Positions 1-8,615 of a DNA stretch of 37,261 bases are shown one piece after another (position 1 is the first letter of the stretch; every line of letters begins with the position of its first letter). The stretch is taken from contig PLUE01000059.1 in NCBI GenBank assembly GCA_003164785.1, forward strand, positions 1 to 37,261, given 5' to 3'. This DNA comes from Gammaproteobacteria bacterium. Its GTDB lineage: Bacteria; Pseudomonadota; Gammaproteobacteria; Steroidobacterales; Steroidobacteraceae. A program made the position numbers and the translations under genes. A model generated the notes under the pieces. It was not told the origin of the DNA, made no database searches, and worked only from the letters and a program-made list of their open reading frames with translations.

Positions 1-89
1 GAGCCGAATGACCGTCCACGGATACAAATTAGGACTCATTATCGCTGTTGTCCGCGCGCGCCGTATTGGAGCATAAGGGGCTTCCGGGG

Positions 90-1067
90 CTATTTCTTGG
101 ACAGCGATGTGAGGTAGCGCTGGTATTCGCTTGTCTCCACGCCCGTATAAAGTAGTTGAAAGAACGGTGCCAGATTGTCGGCCGTGAGCAATTCCCGGCC
201 GGCTGCTATCGCCGCACCCGCTCGCTCAAGCCTTGCATCGTTTTCGCGTACCCACCTTGCCCACCGGATAAGCTCGTTATGAGTAAGCGAATCGAGATCA
301 AGATCTCGAAAGGTCTTCAACTCTTCATGGATGTCAATTACTAACAATTGCCTTAAATCATTCTGGGGATACAGCGCAGCAATACCGTTGATTTGACCAA
401 TAACTTCTGAAATAACGTGCGGCTTCGGGATCGCGCGACCCGCGGCGGCTTCAGCGATCTCCGTTTCTTGTAGGGTGGCTCTTCGATCTGCCGTCAATTG
501 ATTTTGGCCCGCCTTAATCATCGCCGTAATTTTCCGCACGATCGGTTCGGGACAGCCGCGATGAATCGCGAGCAATGGGCGCGTCCGGTTGTAAACCCAA
601 TCGGCGCCATAGTCCGCCTTCCGCAAGGTATCTAAGGCGGATTGCAGCAAATCGACGCGGAAGCTGAAACTAGCCAAGGTTTCGCGATTTGCCTGATCTT
701 CAACATCAAGTTCGAACTGCCGGGATAGGATTTCGAAATCATCGCCAAAGATTTCTCTGCCGCACATCCAACCGATGTTGGTAACGCCCGATTCAGTGGA
801 AACCACGTAGCCCTTTTTGTGGGCGGCGTGGCAGTCCGATAGACAACATTTTATGGTGTACGAAAAGTGGTACCGGCCGATGATGTCCTTTAGTTGATGC
901 TGCTTGCGATCGAGATTGGAGACGAATCCGGGGAGGCCTGTAACATCCTCCCAGCTATCCACCTGGACGAATCCTCGTTCGGTTTTAAGGGTAATCACGA
1001 GAGGCAATGATACGTTGGATTTGGGATCGCCAGCCGCGGCGCTTCTTCTGCCAGCGAGCTGTGGCAA
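90..1067 (-). CDS. Uncharacterised 325-aa protein with a Cys/His cluster
   Basis: I do not recognise this protein. A possible metal-binding patch near residues 75-80 has CC, then C four residues on, then H (CCLSDCHAAH), followed about 20 residues later by another Cys (WMCGRE). The remainder is mostly predicted helix, rich in charged residues, without a signal peptide or membrane segment. The open frame begins at TTG (1067); a GTG about 25 codons inside is an alternative, and no convincing Shine-Dalgarno decides between them. It is transcribed leftward and stands alone beside a tRNA-like relic and an integrase, so accessory-island cargo is an inference from position only. Confidence 0.6.
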   Translation of the reverse strand: MPQLAGRRSAAAGDPKSNVSLPLVITLKTERGFVQVDSWEDVTGLPGFVSNLDRKQHQLKDIIGRYHFSYTIKCCLSDCHAAHKKGYVVSTESGVTNIGWMCGREIFGDDFEILSRQFELDVEDQANRETLASFSFRVDLLQSALDTLRKADYGADWVYNRTRPLLAIHRGCPEPIVRKITAMIKAGQNQLTADRRATLQETEIAEAAAGRAIPKPHVISEVIGQINGIAALYPQNDLRQLLVIDIHEELKTFRDLDLDSLTHNELIRWARWVRENDARLERAGAAIAAGRELLTADNLAPFFQLLYTGVETSEYQRYLTSLSKK

Positions 1068-1237
1068 TGGTTCGAGACGCCCCGCACAATAATCTCCAAT
1101 ACGTTGGCAAGCGACTTATCTCGCCCCGCGATCCGAGCAAACGCTTAGGGCAGCGACTCGCGCACGAGGCCTATGACTAGGCAGCTAAATACCCCAAGAA
1201 TGACTACTCTGCGCTGGTGGCTCGCGCTTGAGGAACT

Positions 1238-1363
1238 CTAGCGGATGCTCCCTGAAGAGAAATTAGGCTGGACGGGTTGAACACCCTTTCCACCTAGCAT
1301 TGAAAGAACGGCTACCGCGGCCACCCACTTGGACTTTAGTTTCAGTGTGACATTTATATTCAT
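1238..1363 (-). CDS. Small 41-aa peptide with a hydrophobic N-terminal segment
   Basis: The ATG at 1363 is preceded by a near-perfect Shine-Dalgarno AAGGAGG five bases upstream, by far the best ribosome site nearby. The peptide starts MNINVTLKLKSK, continues with a hydrophobic stretch WVAAVAVLSMLGG and ends in a polar tail rich in Pro, Gln and Ser. This is the layout of a short signal peptide or single membrane helix. It lies about 50 bp downstream of the tRNA-like sequence on the same strand. No family is recognised. A secreted or membrane micro-peptide is possible, and a chance frame cannot be excluded at this length. Confidence 0.4.
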   Translation of the reverse strand: MNINVTLKLKSKWVAAVAVLSMLGGKGVQPVQPNFSSGSIR

Positions 1364-1410
1364 ACCTACCTCCTTTTTCCTCGTTTGTTGCGGTTTTCTC
1401 GACAATTTAC

Positions 1411-1500
1411 TTCCAATAGCGGGATTTGAACCCGCGAGACCAACTCCAGTCGCTTCATGGTGTTTTTCCATGTGGGCGCGCACGGAGCCGTTCCATCCAC
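1411..1500 (-). pseudogene. Decayed tRNA-like sequence (type II, Leu-like)
   Basis: Read on the minus strand this has a perfect T arm (GCGGG, loop TTCAAAT, CCCGC, at 1419-1435) and a perfect 5-bp anticodon-like stem CATGG/CCATG with a 7-base loop (1456-1472). Between them is a 20-base insert that can fold as a long variable arm. The D-arm region resembles tRNA-Leu. However, the 3' acceptor strand TATTGGA has no matching 5' strand, U33 is missing (loop AAAAACA), and no CCA follows. I call it a tRNA relic, perhaps carried by a mobile element, not a working tRNA. Confidence 0.5.
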
Positions 1501-1634
1501 TCTAATTTCTCCTGCATAACTTTACGATTATAACACGCACATTCTACGGGGCGTTCCGCCAACCAAGTAACATGAACGCGGCGGGTCGTATTGCAATGAC
1601 TGAAACGGGCCGTTAGGTGCGGATTACGCATCAA

Positions 1635-1664
1635 TGGTGCTTCCTACGGGATTCGAACTCCTGG
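1635..1664 (-). other. tRNA 3'-end-like sequence, candidate integrase attachment site
   Basis: On the minus strand this reads as a tRNA tail: GAGTTCGAATCCC, then an acceptor-like AGGAAGC and ACCA. The T-stem pairs only partly, so it is not a functional tRNA. It lies about 25 bp past the stop codon of the tyrosine integrase, where element-encoded att sites made of tRNA 3' ends are usually found. The attachment role is inferred from position and sequence type; no second att copy was identified in the window. Confidence 0.45.
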
Positions 1665-1687
1665 TACAGCCTCGAGAGGGTGACTAC

Positions 1688-2686
1688 TCAGCCTCGATCC
1701 AGTGAGTCGAACCGTCCAGCAAAGTCAGCAATTGAATCCCGTCCCGCCTTCTCCGCCGCCTTCGACATCCCGGACTTGGCCGCATTTATTTTCTCTGCAT
1801 ATTGAAGTGGCATACGCGTCGACTTCCAGCCTCCAGCTTGCGTGATGGCGGCCAGATCAATGTCGAGCTCCGTGAGATCTTGGGTGGCACCCACCCTAGT
1901 CGAGTGCCCACTGACGCGCTCAACTATCCGCTCCGACATCCCAATCCACTGCGCCACCCGCTTAAAGATTGGCGCAATGCTCCCCGGATTCAGCGGACCG
2001 CCGATTTTGCCGGCGCCGACCAGCCGGCAAAATACCGCCCCATCGTCGATTCCGGCATGCTCCAGCCAGATCTTCAACCACCGCACCGTCTCCCTAGATA
2101 GATAAGCCAGACGTCCCTGCCCCTCCACGTCTGTTTTCCCGCGCCGAATGAGCGCCTGCCCCGTGCCATCCGGATGGAAGTCCAGATCCCGGAGTTCGAG
2201 GGCCACGAGCTCACCCCGTCGGGCGAGGGTCTCATAAGCCACGCACAGCATCGCCCGCTCTCGATCCGCGCGGAGCCCCTCCCCGGCCGCCTCGATGAAT
2301 TCCTTGATCTCCTTCCACCCCAACGGATGCGCCTGGTCCTGCCGTGCCGAAGTCTCTCGCCCCATCTTTTTGAGCCCCAGTCGCACGGCCTCACTCGAAC
2401 ACGGGCTGAGCAGCCCCGCAGCAATGTGAACCCGCGAAATGGTGGCCACATACCGCCTGATCGTCGCCGGCTTCTTTCCGGCCTTCACCCGATCCTCAAT
2501 GAACGCTCGGATCGTTTTGGGATCCGCGGGCAGATACGACTCCCCCCGGGCTTCGCAGAATGCCTGAAAAATCGCCCCATCGGCTTTTTGGGCTCTCAGC
2601 GTGTTCTTCGAATACGCCCCCTCGGCCATCGCCTGCCATTCGAGTAACGCCGCCAGCGGGCCGTTCAGCACCGGTTGCGGCGCCAT
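1688..2686 (-). CDS. Tyrosine recombinase / site-specific integrase
   Basis: About 332 aa. An N-terminal SAM-like DNA-binding domain (around residues 5-100) precedes the catalytic domain. Visible catalytic signatures are the box I Arg in LARRGELVAL, a beta-hairpin Lys in RRGKTD, HSTR (H-x-x-R), GGWKS with Trp at the His/Trp position, and Tyr in MPLQYAEKI. All expected residues are present, so the enzyme may be active. The ATG at 2686 sits two bases outside the left inverted repeat of the Tn3-family element, so the native promoter and leader have been displaced. The frame stays open upstream to a TTG inside the repeat, which would add MARLGKHPP. A candidate att site lies just past its stop. 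It probably mobilises, or mobilised, the surrounding island. Confidence 0.88.
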   Translation of the reverse strand: MAPQPVLNGPLAALLEWQAMAEGAYSKNTLRAQKADGAIFQAFCEARGESYLPADPKTIRAFIEDRVKAGKKPATIRRYVATISRVHIAAGLLSPCSSEAVRLGLKKMGRETSARQDQAHPLGWKEIKEFIEAAGEGLRADRERAMLCVAYETLARRGELVALELRDLDFHPDGTGQALIRRGKTDVEGQGRLAYLSRETVRWLKIWLEHAGIDDGAVFCRLVGAGKIGGPLNPGSIAPIFKRVAQWIGMSERIVERVSGHSTRVGATQDLTELDIDLAAITQAGGWKSTRMPLQYAEKINAAKSGMSKAAEKAGRDSIADFAGRFDSLDRG

Positions 2687-2688
2687 CG

Positions 2689-2738
2689 GGGGGTGTTTAC
2701 CCAAACGTGCCAAAAGTAACGTTTTCCTGTGGATAACT
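2689..2738 (+). repeat. Left terminal inverted repeat of the Tn3-family element, with a DnaA box
   Basis: 50 bp; matches the right repeat except at one position. The inner part contains TGTGGATAA (2728-2736), which on the other strand is TTATCCACA, a perfect DnaA-box sequence. Confidence 0.92.
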
Positions 2739-2751
2739 TTCCTGCCGGAGC

Positions 2752-5727
2752 ATGGCAGAGGGCAGCCGGGGTCGATATTCTCCGCAGCTCTCCCAGTGGG
2801 GGCTCCCTGTGCACGTATTCCAATCGACGTATGTCGGCCGACATGATTTCCCGAAGTCTCTACCCGATTTCCTGTTGCAACGATGGTTCACGCTCAATGA
2901 TCGCGACAGGCGCGCCATCCGCAGAGCATTCCGATCGCGGCACTGGATCGGAGCCGCCTTGCAGCTTGGCTTCGTGGGCATGACAGGCACGACATTAAGA
3001 TCGTTGGACTACGTGCCGGCGGCGGTTCTGCGCCATCTCGGGTATCAATTCAAACAGCCAGTGCCAGAGATAGCGACGTTGCGATCGCTGTATCGCCGGC
3101 GACCCACCCGGTTTGCCCATCAACGGTGGGCCATTCAACAATGGGGATTACGCGAATTTGATCCAGCCATCGAACAGCAGCTCACAGAACACCTGCATAC
3201 GCGCACCCACGCAACTCTATCTCGGGGCCGGCTGGAGCAGGCCGCCCGGGAATGGTTGTATCGAGCCTACGTGGCGATTCCGCGCCCGCGCACGATCACA
3301 GTGCTGGGTCGTGGCGTCGTCCAATCCGTCGCTCTCCAGGATCATCGCGATCTGCGGCGGTACATGACCGAATATACCGTGCAAGGTTTCATCGAGGAAC
3401 TCGTAACTCACCGACCCGGCGGCACCATGACTCACCTCGAATGGCTGCGACGGCCACCCCGTCGACGGTCGATGAAGACGCTGCTCGAGTTGTTCGCGAA
3501 GTACCAATGGCTGGAAGAGCGCATTGGGCGCGGACTTCCGATCCCGATTTCCAAGGAGCGCCAACAAGTCTATGCCCGGCGACTCCGTCGTCGTCGCTCT
3601 GCACACATCGCCAAGCTGCCACCGTATCGACAAGAGCTCGAGGCCATGTGTTTCGCCGCCGTTTGCCTCGGAACGCTGGTCGATGACATGTTGCGCCTCG
3701 TGGAGATCCGTATCACGTCGATCTGGAACTGGGGCCACAAGGTTGTGGCCGAACGACTGATTCCGGCTCGGGTCCGCAAGAAATCGGAGATCCTGGCCGA
3801 GTTGCGACGCCTCGTCACGGACCAGACACTCACCGATGAGGTCTTTCGAGCCAAGGCGAGCACCTTGTTACTAGCCGACCCGCCGAACACCCTTCCCAGT
3901 CGTGCCGCCGACGTGCGAGAGGTCCTATCCCGTAATGCGCGGCGCATCCGCCCAATTCTCCAACTGCTCACAAAACTCAACCTCCACGGGGACGGCGACG
4001 GTGGGAATGGGCTCAGTTGGCTCGATGGAATCTATGATGACGGCGTCGACACGTTCTTCCTGGACAAAGCGCCGGTCTGGGCGCGGCGCTGGAAGAGCCT
4101 CATCAAGGAGTCCGATACGCAGACGAGCGCTCGCGCCTACGAAGCCGCGACCGCCTGGGCGGTTCGCCAGGGCCTGCGCAATGGCTCGCTCTATTCGAAG
4201 TACGGCTTCGAATATGCCGATCCTGCCAGTCACTGGATGCCACCTGATATTTGGAAAGTCCGCCGCAGCGGATACCAGCTGGAAAAGGACCTGCCCAATG
4301 CCGAGCATCTCTACACCGACAGAGCCGAGGCGGCGTTGCGCGCGTCCCTCGCGGGCCTCCGGGAAGCCGTCGCCGCCGGTGACGTTTGGGTCGGTCGAAA
4401 GGATCTGTATTTTCGACGAGACGAGGCAGAGGTCCAACCCGAGGGCGTCGAGCAAGCCCAAAACGAGCTGTATCGAAAAATCGGGCGGATCCAGCTGCCG
4501 ACTCTGTTACTCGAGTTGGACTCGCAGGTGCACTTCAGCTGGAAGCTGTTGAGTCGGGAGCCGAAGAGCGCCGAGGAACTGCTCGGCGTCTATGGCGCGC
4601 TACTCGCCGCCGGCACCGACCTTCAGTCACGCGGGGTCGCGACGATGATCCGCGGTGTTCACGAAAGCACGATTCGGCGTTACATGCGGCTATTCGAGAC
4701 CGCGCCGGCGTTGCGCGAGGCCAACGATGCCCTGCTGCATTTCGCCCGCGGTCACAGTATCGTCAACCATTGGGGCACCGGTTTCGAGGCGTCCTCCGAT
4801 TTGATGAGCCTGGACGCCAGCAAGCATCTCTATGATGCTCGCGTCGATCCGAAACGCCGGGTCCATGGCGTCGGCGTATACCAAACCGTCCTTGATCAAT
4901 GGGGGATTCCATACGACCAGCCCCTACCGCTGCTGCGGCGCCAAGTCGGCGCCGCACTGGAAGGGGTCGTCCGGCAGCGGGTCACCCCGATCCGCTCACT
5001 GGCGGTAGACACCCACGGTCATACCCATTTCGGATCCGGGCTCGCCAAGCTGCTCGGCTTTGATTTATACACTCGCTGGCACGACATGCGCGGTCAATGG
5101 GTGCACGTGCCTCGCGGCTGGCCACCGGAACCCGGCTTGGAGCCGGTGCTCATGAGAGATCTCGACCCCGAGTTCATCCAAAGTGAACTCGGCGAGCTCT
5201 TGCGGATGGCCGCCTCGATCAACGATGGCTATGGATCTGCGACCTTCTTGCTCGAACGCTTCGGTTCGGCTGCGCGGAACTCCAAGCTCCATCGTGCGGG
5301 TACGCAGTGGGGGCAATGGTGGGATTCGGTATACCTGTGCGACTACGCTGCACAGCCGCCATTTCGGCGCAGCGTGAACCGGATCTTGGTCCGCGGGGAA
5401 TCCGTCCACCAACTCGAGCGCGTCATTCACGCCGGTCCCATCCGGGTCGATCGCGGGCGACGACAAGACGAGAAAGTCATGATCAGCGGCGCTCTGACCC
5501 TGCTTACCAATGCCGTCATCGCCTACAACACCTGGAAACTACATCAGGTGCTGGAACGAAGCCGGGAAGCCGGCCGACCGGTTCCGAGCGCCGAAATCCT
5601 GGCGCACATCGCCCCCATTGCGTTCCGACACATCAACTTTCAGGGGATCTATCGCTTTCCGCTGGAGCGTTACCTGGACCGCCTCCTACCCTCAGTGCCT
5701 CAAAAGCTGGCCGCCGGAGCGAAATGA
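2752..5727 (+). CDS. tnpA: Tn3-family transposase TnpA
   Basis: 991 aa, the usual length for Tn3-family TnpA. The N-terminal quarter (VHVFQSTYVGRHDFP to about residue 170) resembles the DUF4158 DNA-binding region. The C-terminal third is the Tn3 DDE domain. SSDLMSLDAS and SLAVDTHGHTH carry the two Asp candidates, and the conserved block VRGESVHQLERVIH follows; GTQWGQWWDSVYLCDYAAQP is characteristic. The gene starts 14 bp inside the left repeat, and its TGA touches the first base of the right repeat, so almost the whole element is coding. It appears intact and probably performs replicative transposition, leaving cointegrates because no resolvase is present. A 5'-truncated homologue lies at 17.9-18.5 kb. 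Confidence 0.95.
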   Translation: MAEGSRGRYSPQLSQWGLPVHVFQSTYVGRHDFPKSLPDFLLQRWFTLNDRDRRAIRRAFRSRHWIGAALQLGFVGMTGTTLRSLDYVPAAVLRHLGYQFKQPVPEIATLRSLYRRRPTRFAHQRWAIQQWGLREFDPAIEQQLTEHLHTRTHATLSRGRLEQAAREWLYRAYVAIPRPRTITVLGRGVVQSVALQDHRDLRRYMTEYTVQGFIEELVTHRPGGTMTHLEWLRRPPRRRSMKTLLELFAKYQWLEERIGRGLPIPISKERQQVYARRLRRRRSAHIAKLPPYRQELEAMCFAAVCLGTLVDDMLRLVEIRITSIWNWGHKVVAERLIPARVRKKSEILAELRRLVTDQTLTDEVFRAKASTLLLADPPNTLPSRAADVREVLSRNARRIRPILQLLTKLNLHGDGDGGNGLSWLDGIYDDGVDTFFLDKAPVWARRWKSLIKESDTQTSARAYEAATAWAVRQGLRNGSLYSKYGFEYADPASHWMPPDIWKVRRSGYQLEKDLPNAEHLYTDRAEAALRASLAGLREAVAAGDVWVGRKDLYFRRDEAEVQPEGVEQAQNELYRKIGRIQLPTLLLELDSQVHFSWKLLSREPKSAEELLGVYGALLAAGTDLQSRGVATMIRGVHESTIRRYMRLFETAPALREANDALLHFARGHSIVNHWGTGFEASSDLMSLDASKHLYDARVDPKRRVHGVGVYQTVLDQWGIPYDQPLPLLRRQVGAALEGVVRQRVTPIRSLAVDTHGHTHFGSGLAKLLGFDLYTRWHDMRGQWVHVPRGWPPEPGLEPVLMRDLDPEFIQSELGELLRMAASINDGYGSATFLLERFGSAARNSKLHRAGTQWGQWWDSVYLCDYAAQPPFRRSVNRILVRGESVHQLERVIHAGPIRVDRGRRQDEKVMISGALTLLTNAVIAYNTWKLHQVLERSREAGRPVPSAEILAHIAPIAFRHINFQGIYRFPLERYLDRLLPSVPQKLAAGAK

Positions 5728-5776
5728 GTTATCCACAGGAAACCGTTACTTTTGGCACGTTTGGGTAAACACCCCC
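5727..5776 (+). repeat. Right terminal inverted repeat of the Tn3-family element, with a DnaA box
   Basis: Inverted partner of 2689-2738 over 50 bp with one mismatch. It contains TTATCCACA at 5729-5737. The outward frame TTG-GCA-CGT-TTG-GGT-AAA-CAC-CCC stays open into the flank. Confidence 0.92.
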
Positions 5777-5975
5777 ATTACGCCGCCACCCACGCGCGCA
5801 CAAGACCTCAACACCCCGTCTTCGTTCGCCCGCCACCGAATACCAAAACAGCGAAAGCACTCGGAAGCTCCGCCCACCACTCCCAGCGCCACCAGAACAC
5901 ACCCCAACCCTTGATCGCTGCGCTGCCGCGTATTACAACCACAGCGCGCGCCAGTGATCGGTGCGCTGCCCCAAG
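5777..5975. other. Non-coding remnant between Tn3-like and IS21 elements, possible mobilisation region
   Basis: About 200 bp without a credible gene. It has two similar short direct repeats, TGATCGCTGCGCTGCC and TGATCGGTGCGCTGCC, at about 5911 and 5955. It would continue directly into the leader of the TraD/MobC-like gene at 8750 if the IS21 element were removed. The joined sequence holds CCAGTG and CACTGG as an inverted repeat. Confidence 0.4.
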
Positions 5976-6026
5976 TGCATGATTTCGCGTAATGGACCCG
6001 CCCGGTTTCGGGGTTATGGACCCACC
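5976..6026 (+). repeat. Left end of the IS21 element with two inverted-orientation repeat units
   Basis: The terminal TGCA is followed by two units of about 23-24 bp (5980-6002 and 6003-6026), each of the form GATTTCG...ATGGACCC.CC. They are inverted copies of the four units at the right end and are presumed IstA binding sites. Confidence 0.8.
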
Positions 6027-6063
6027 TTGCATGGGTTACCGGCGGAGCCGCGGATTGGGAGTT

Positions 6064-6822
6064 TTACGCGCCCTTTTTCTTTGAAGCAAGTTTTCTGGCT
6101 TTGACGCCCCGATAGGTGTCGCCGGTAATGGTAATGGTGAGCGCGGAGTGCTCGAGGCGATCGCGGATAGCGTCGAAGATCACGGCGTCCGGGATGACCT
6201 CATTCCAGTGATCGACGGGGAGTTGGGACGTGAAGGCAATGGACTTATTGATGGAGCGCTCTTCGATGATTTCGCAGAGATCTTGCGCTTCAGTCGCAGT
6301 AAATTTCCGCATGCCCATTTCGTCAAAGATGATTAGATCGAACTTGGCGAGCTTGTCTCGATATCGAAGGTAGGTCCCGCTCGAGCGGGCGATCGCCAGA
6401 TTCTCCTGCAACGCGGTGATGCTCATGTATAGCACCGATTTACCGTTGGCGCAGGCATGCAGGCCAACCGCCTGGGCGATGAAGGTTTTGCCGACCCCGG
6501 TTTCGCCGATCAGTAGCAGCGGACGGGCATCGTCGAGCCAACCGAGAGTGTAGATCTCCTTGATTTCCGCTTTCGTGATCGAGCGTTTTGCGGTGAAGTC
6601 AAAGTCCTCGAACGCGGGACGCACGGTAAACTTGGCGGCCTTGATGCGATTGACGGTCTTGCGCTCCTTTCGATAATCAGCCTCGGCTTGCAGCAGGATA
6701 TCGACGAACTCGGAGTAGCTGATTTTGTCGCGGGTGGCCTCGGTCAGGGTTTTATCCAACACGGCGAGCATGCCGAGCATGTTCATCTCGGCCATGTGAT
6801 TTTTAGCGATAGCGATACTCAT
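6064..6822 (-). CDS. istB: IS21-family ATP-binding helper protein IstB
   Basis: 252 aa, the usual IstB length. An AAA+ core is visible: Walker A GETGVGKT near residue 107 and Walker B LIIFDEMGM near residue 167, followed by a sensor-like region (FTSQLPVDHW). IstB assembles on target DNA and activates the IstA transposase. Its ATG overlaps the istA stop by four bases, so the two are probably translationally coupled. No truncation or frameshift is visible. Confidence 0.95.
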   Translation of the reverse strand: MSIAIAKNHMAEMNMLGMLAVLDKTLTEATRDKISYSEFVDILLQAEADYRKERKTVNRIKAAKFTVRPAFEDFDFTAKRSITKAEIKEIYTLGWLDDARPLLLIGETGVGKTFIAQAVGLHACANGKSVLYMSITALQENLAIARSSGTYLRYRDKLAKFDLIIFDEMGMRKFTATEAQDLCEIIEERSINKSIAFTSQLPVDHWNEVIPDAVIFDAIRDRLEHSALTITITGDTYRGVKARKLASKKKGA

Positions 6823-8378
6823 AACGGTAAATTCTCCTGCGCTGCAGTGGATGGGACGGAAAGTTCGTCAGTGGCCTGCAGCGCGGCGCCGCCAACGTAC
6901 CGAAGGAAGGGGTTGCCGGTCCGGCGCACGATCTCGCGGCTCGGCTGCGGGTTCATCGATTGTTTGCGTGCTTGAGTCAGCAGCTCCTGGAAGTACGGCG
7001 TGCGGATGCGGTTGTAGCGGCGCATGGTCGCGATCGCCGTGCCGATGTGGTCGTGGGCTAAGGCCTGGCCGGAGCGGCTGATTTCCTTGGTACACGCAGA
7101 GACCAAGCCCATGGCGCGGCGGATATGCGCATAGACATCGGCGTTGAACAGCTCGAGGAACAACGTGTTGAGGTCGGGATGGATGAAGCGCGATTGCGAG
7201 AGCAGCTTCTGCGGTGTGGCCTCGTAGAACGCGACCGAGTTCGCGGGGAAGTGCGCGCGGATCTTTATCCGCATGCCCATTTTCTGACGGCACCGCGGAT
7301 GGATCGCCAAGCGCTCGAGATTGAGGAAGATCTCGATGTTGTGCTCCGTGAGCTTGATTCGTAGGCTTTTGTGGCGATGGATATGCGGTGCGCTATAATA
7401 ATCGCCGTCGACGGAGACGTAGCAGTCGGCATGTAGCTTCGCGGATTTCCATTCCCCGCCGTCATATTCGGTACTGGGCAGCGGCTTCAAGGCCGCCTTC
7501 TCTACTTTCTCGAACCGCTCGCGGCGGGAGACGCCAAAGCGACGGTGCGTTTGGTCGTTGATGCGCTCGACACAGACCATCAGCGCCCGATTGATTTCGG
7601 CGATGGATGTAAATCGAGCACGGCGGAACCGGAAGCGAAAGTATCGACACAGGATTTTCACGAGTCCCTCGACGATCGCTTTGTCTTTCGGCTTTCTCAC
7701 CCGGGCGGGAACGATTGCCGTCGAGAAGTGCGCGGCCATGTACGCGTAGTCTTCGTTCAGATCGGGATCGTACAGATGACACTTGACCACGCCGGTCTTC
7801 AGGCAGTCCGGAACAGTGACGTGACTGACGCCACCGTAGTACTCAAACATCCGGCGGTGGCAGCCGAGCCAGTTGCGACTTTTCATATCCTCCGCCGCCC
7901 AGGCGAAGAGTAATTGGCTAAAACCGAGGCCGGCGACGAAGATATACGCTTTGTGTATCTCGCCGGTTTTGATCTCGTACCATTCGATCGTATCGCCGGC
8001 GTAATCGACTTCCACTCGTTCCGCGGGTTCGAACTCGCGAGCGGTGATCGTCGCTTCCCGGTATTGCGGGAACTTGCGATAAAACTGCTTCCAGAAGTTC
8101 GGGTAGGTGATGAGCGTTTTCGCTCGCTCCTCCCAGATAAATTTCATCGGGTGGCCCAACCCGAGTTCGTGGATGATCACCGGCCATTCGAGCTGTGACA
8201 TCCACAGCGGGTCCGGGCTCGCCGCCGTCTCGTGCGTCAGGCGCTCACCGTCGCGGATCTGACGCACCAGGCGCCGTGAGCAGCCCAACGCGCTGGCGAT
8301 CTCGCGTAGGCCTCGTCCGTCGGCCAGGCGACGCTTGATTTCCTCATGTCTATCCACCGTTAACGTCCTTCGCGCCAT
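6819..8378 (-). CDS. istA: IS21-family transposase IstA
   Basis: 519 aa from the ATG at 8378, chosen because GGGAGAG precedes it and the protein then opens MARRTLTVD as in the family; the frame extends upstream without merit. The N-terminal helix-turn-helix is GLREIASALGCSRRLVRQI. The integrase-like DDE core shows Asp in VEVDYAGDT, Asp in VTVPDCLKTGV and Glu in KDKAIVEGLVK. A beta-rich domain (YVSVDGDYYSAPH) and a basic C-terminus follow. With IstB it catalyses cut-and-paste transposition of this element. Confidence 0.95.
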   Translation of the reverse strand: MARRTLTVDRHEEIKRRLADGRGLREIASALGCSRRLVRQIRDGERLTHETAASPDPLWMSQLEWPVIIHELGLGHPMKFIWEERAKTLITYPNFWKQFYRKFPQYREATITAREFEPAERVEVDYAGDTIEWYEIKTGEIHKAYIFVAGLGFSQLLFAWAAEDMKSRNWLGCHRRMFEYYGGVSHVTVPDCLKTGVVKCHLYDPDLNEDYAYMAAHFSTAIVPARVRKPKDKAIVEGLVKILCRYFRFRFRRARFTSIAEINRALMVCVERINDQTHRRFGVSRRERFEKVEKAALKPLPSTEYDGGEWKSAKLHADCYVSVDGDYYSAPHIHRHKSLRIKLTEHNIEIFLNLERLAIHPRCRQKMGMRIKIRAHFPANSVAFYEATPQKLLSQSRFIHPDLNTLFLELFNADVYAHIRRAMGLVSACTKEISRSGQALAHDHIGTAIATMRRYNRIRTPYFQELLTQARKQSMNPQPSREIVRRTGNPFLRYVGGAALQATDELSVPSTAAQENLPL

Positions 8379-8615
8379 CCAGCTCTCCCGTGCGTGTTGT
8401 GACACGACGGTACTGGATTGCGGTGTGATCGGGCCGGAGCCCGCTTGTTGGGTGCGAAGACGGAAAGAGGGCTGCGGCAGATGTCTCGAACCCGGGAAAC
8501 ACCCGGATCGAAATCGCTGGAAAAACACTTATCTGCGCCGCCATTGCCGTTCCGCTCCTGGAACCTGGCGAGACGCGAAATGCATGCCGCTCAGGGTCGA
8601 AAGGCGGCTCCGGAC

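Larger units (their letters stand above)
2689..5776 (+). mobile_element. Tn3-family element carrying only tnpA (IS1071-like layout)
   Basis: The element is bounded by 50-bp inverted repeats with one mismatch, both starting GGGGGTGTTTACCC at the outer end. It contains one gene, a full-length Tn3-type transposase, and no resolvase or obvious res site, so it is a minimal class II element comparable in layout to IS1071. The 5-bp flanks differ (CATCG on the left, ATTAC on the right), so no target duplication is visible. That suggests a rearrangement, or recombination with the related copy near 18.5 kb. Confidence 0.9.

Noticed and set aside
1411..1500. Functional tRNA or tmRNA
   Set aside because: No paired acceptor stem, no U33, no CCA, and no tag reading frame.
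2752..5776. Resolvase or res site within the Tn3-family element
   Set aside because: Transposase coding fills the element from 14 bp inside one repeat to the other; there is no room.
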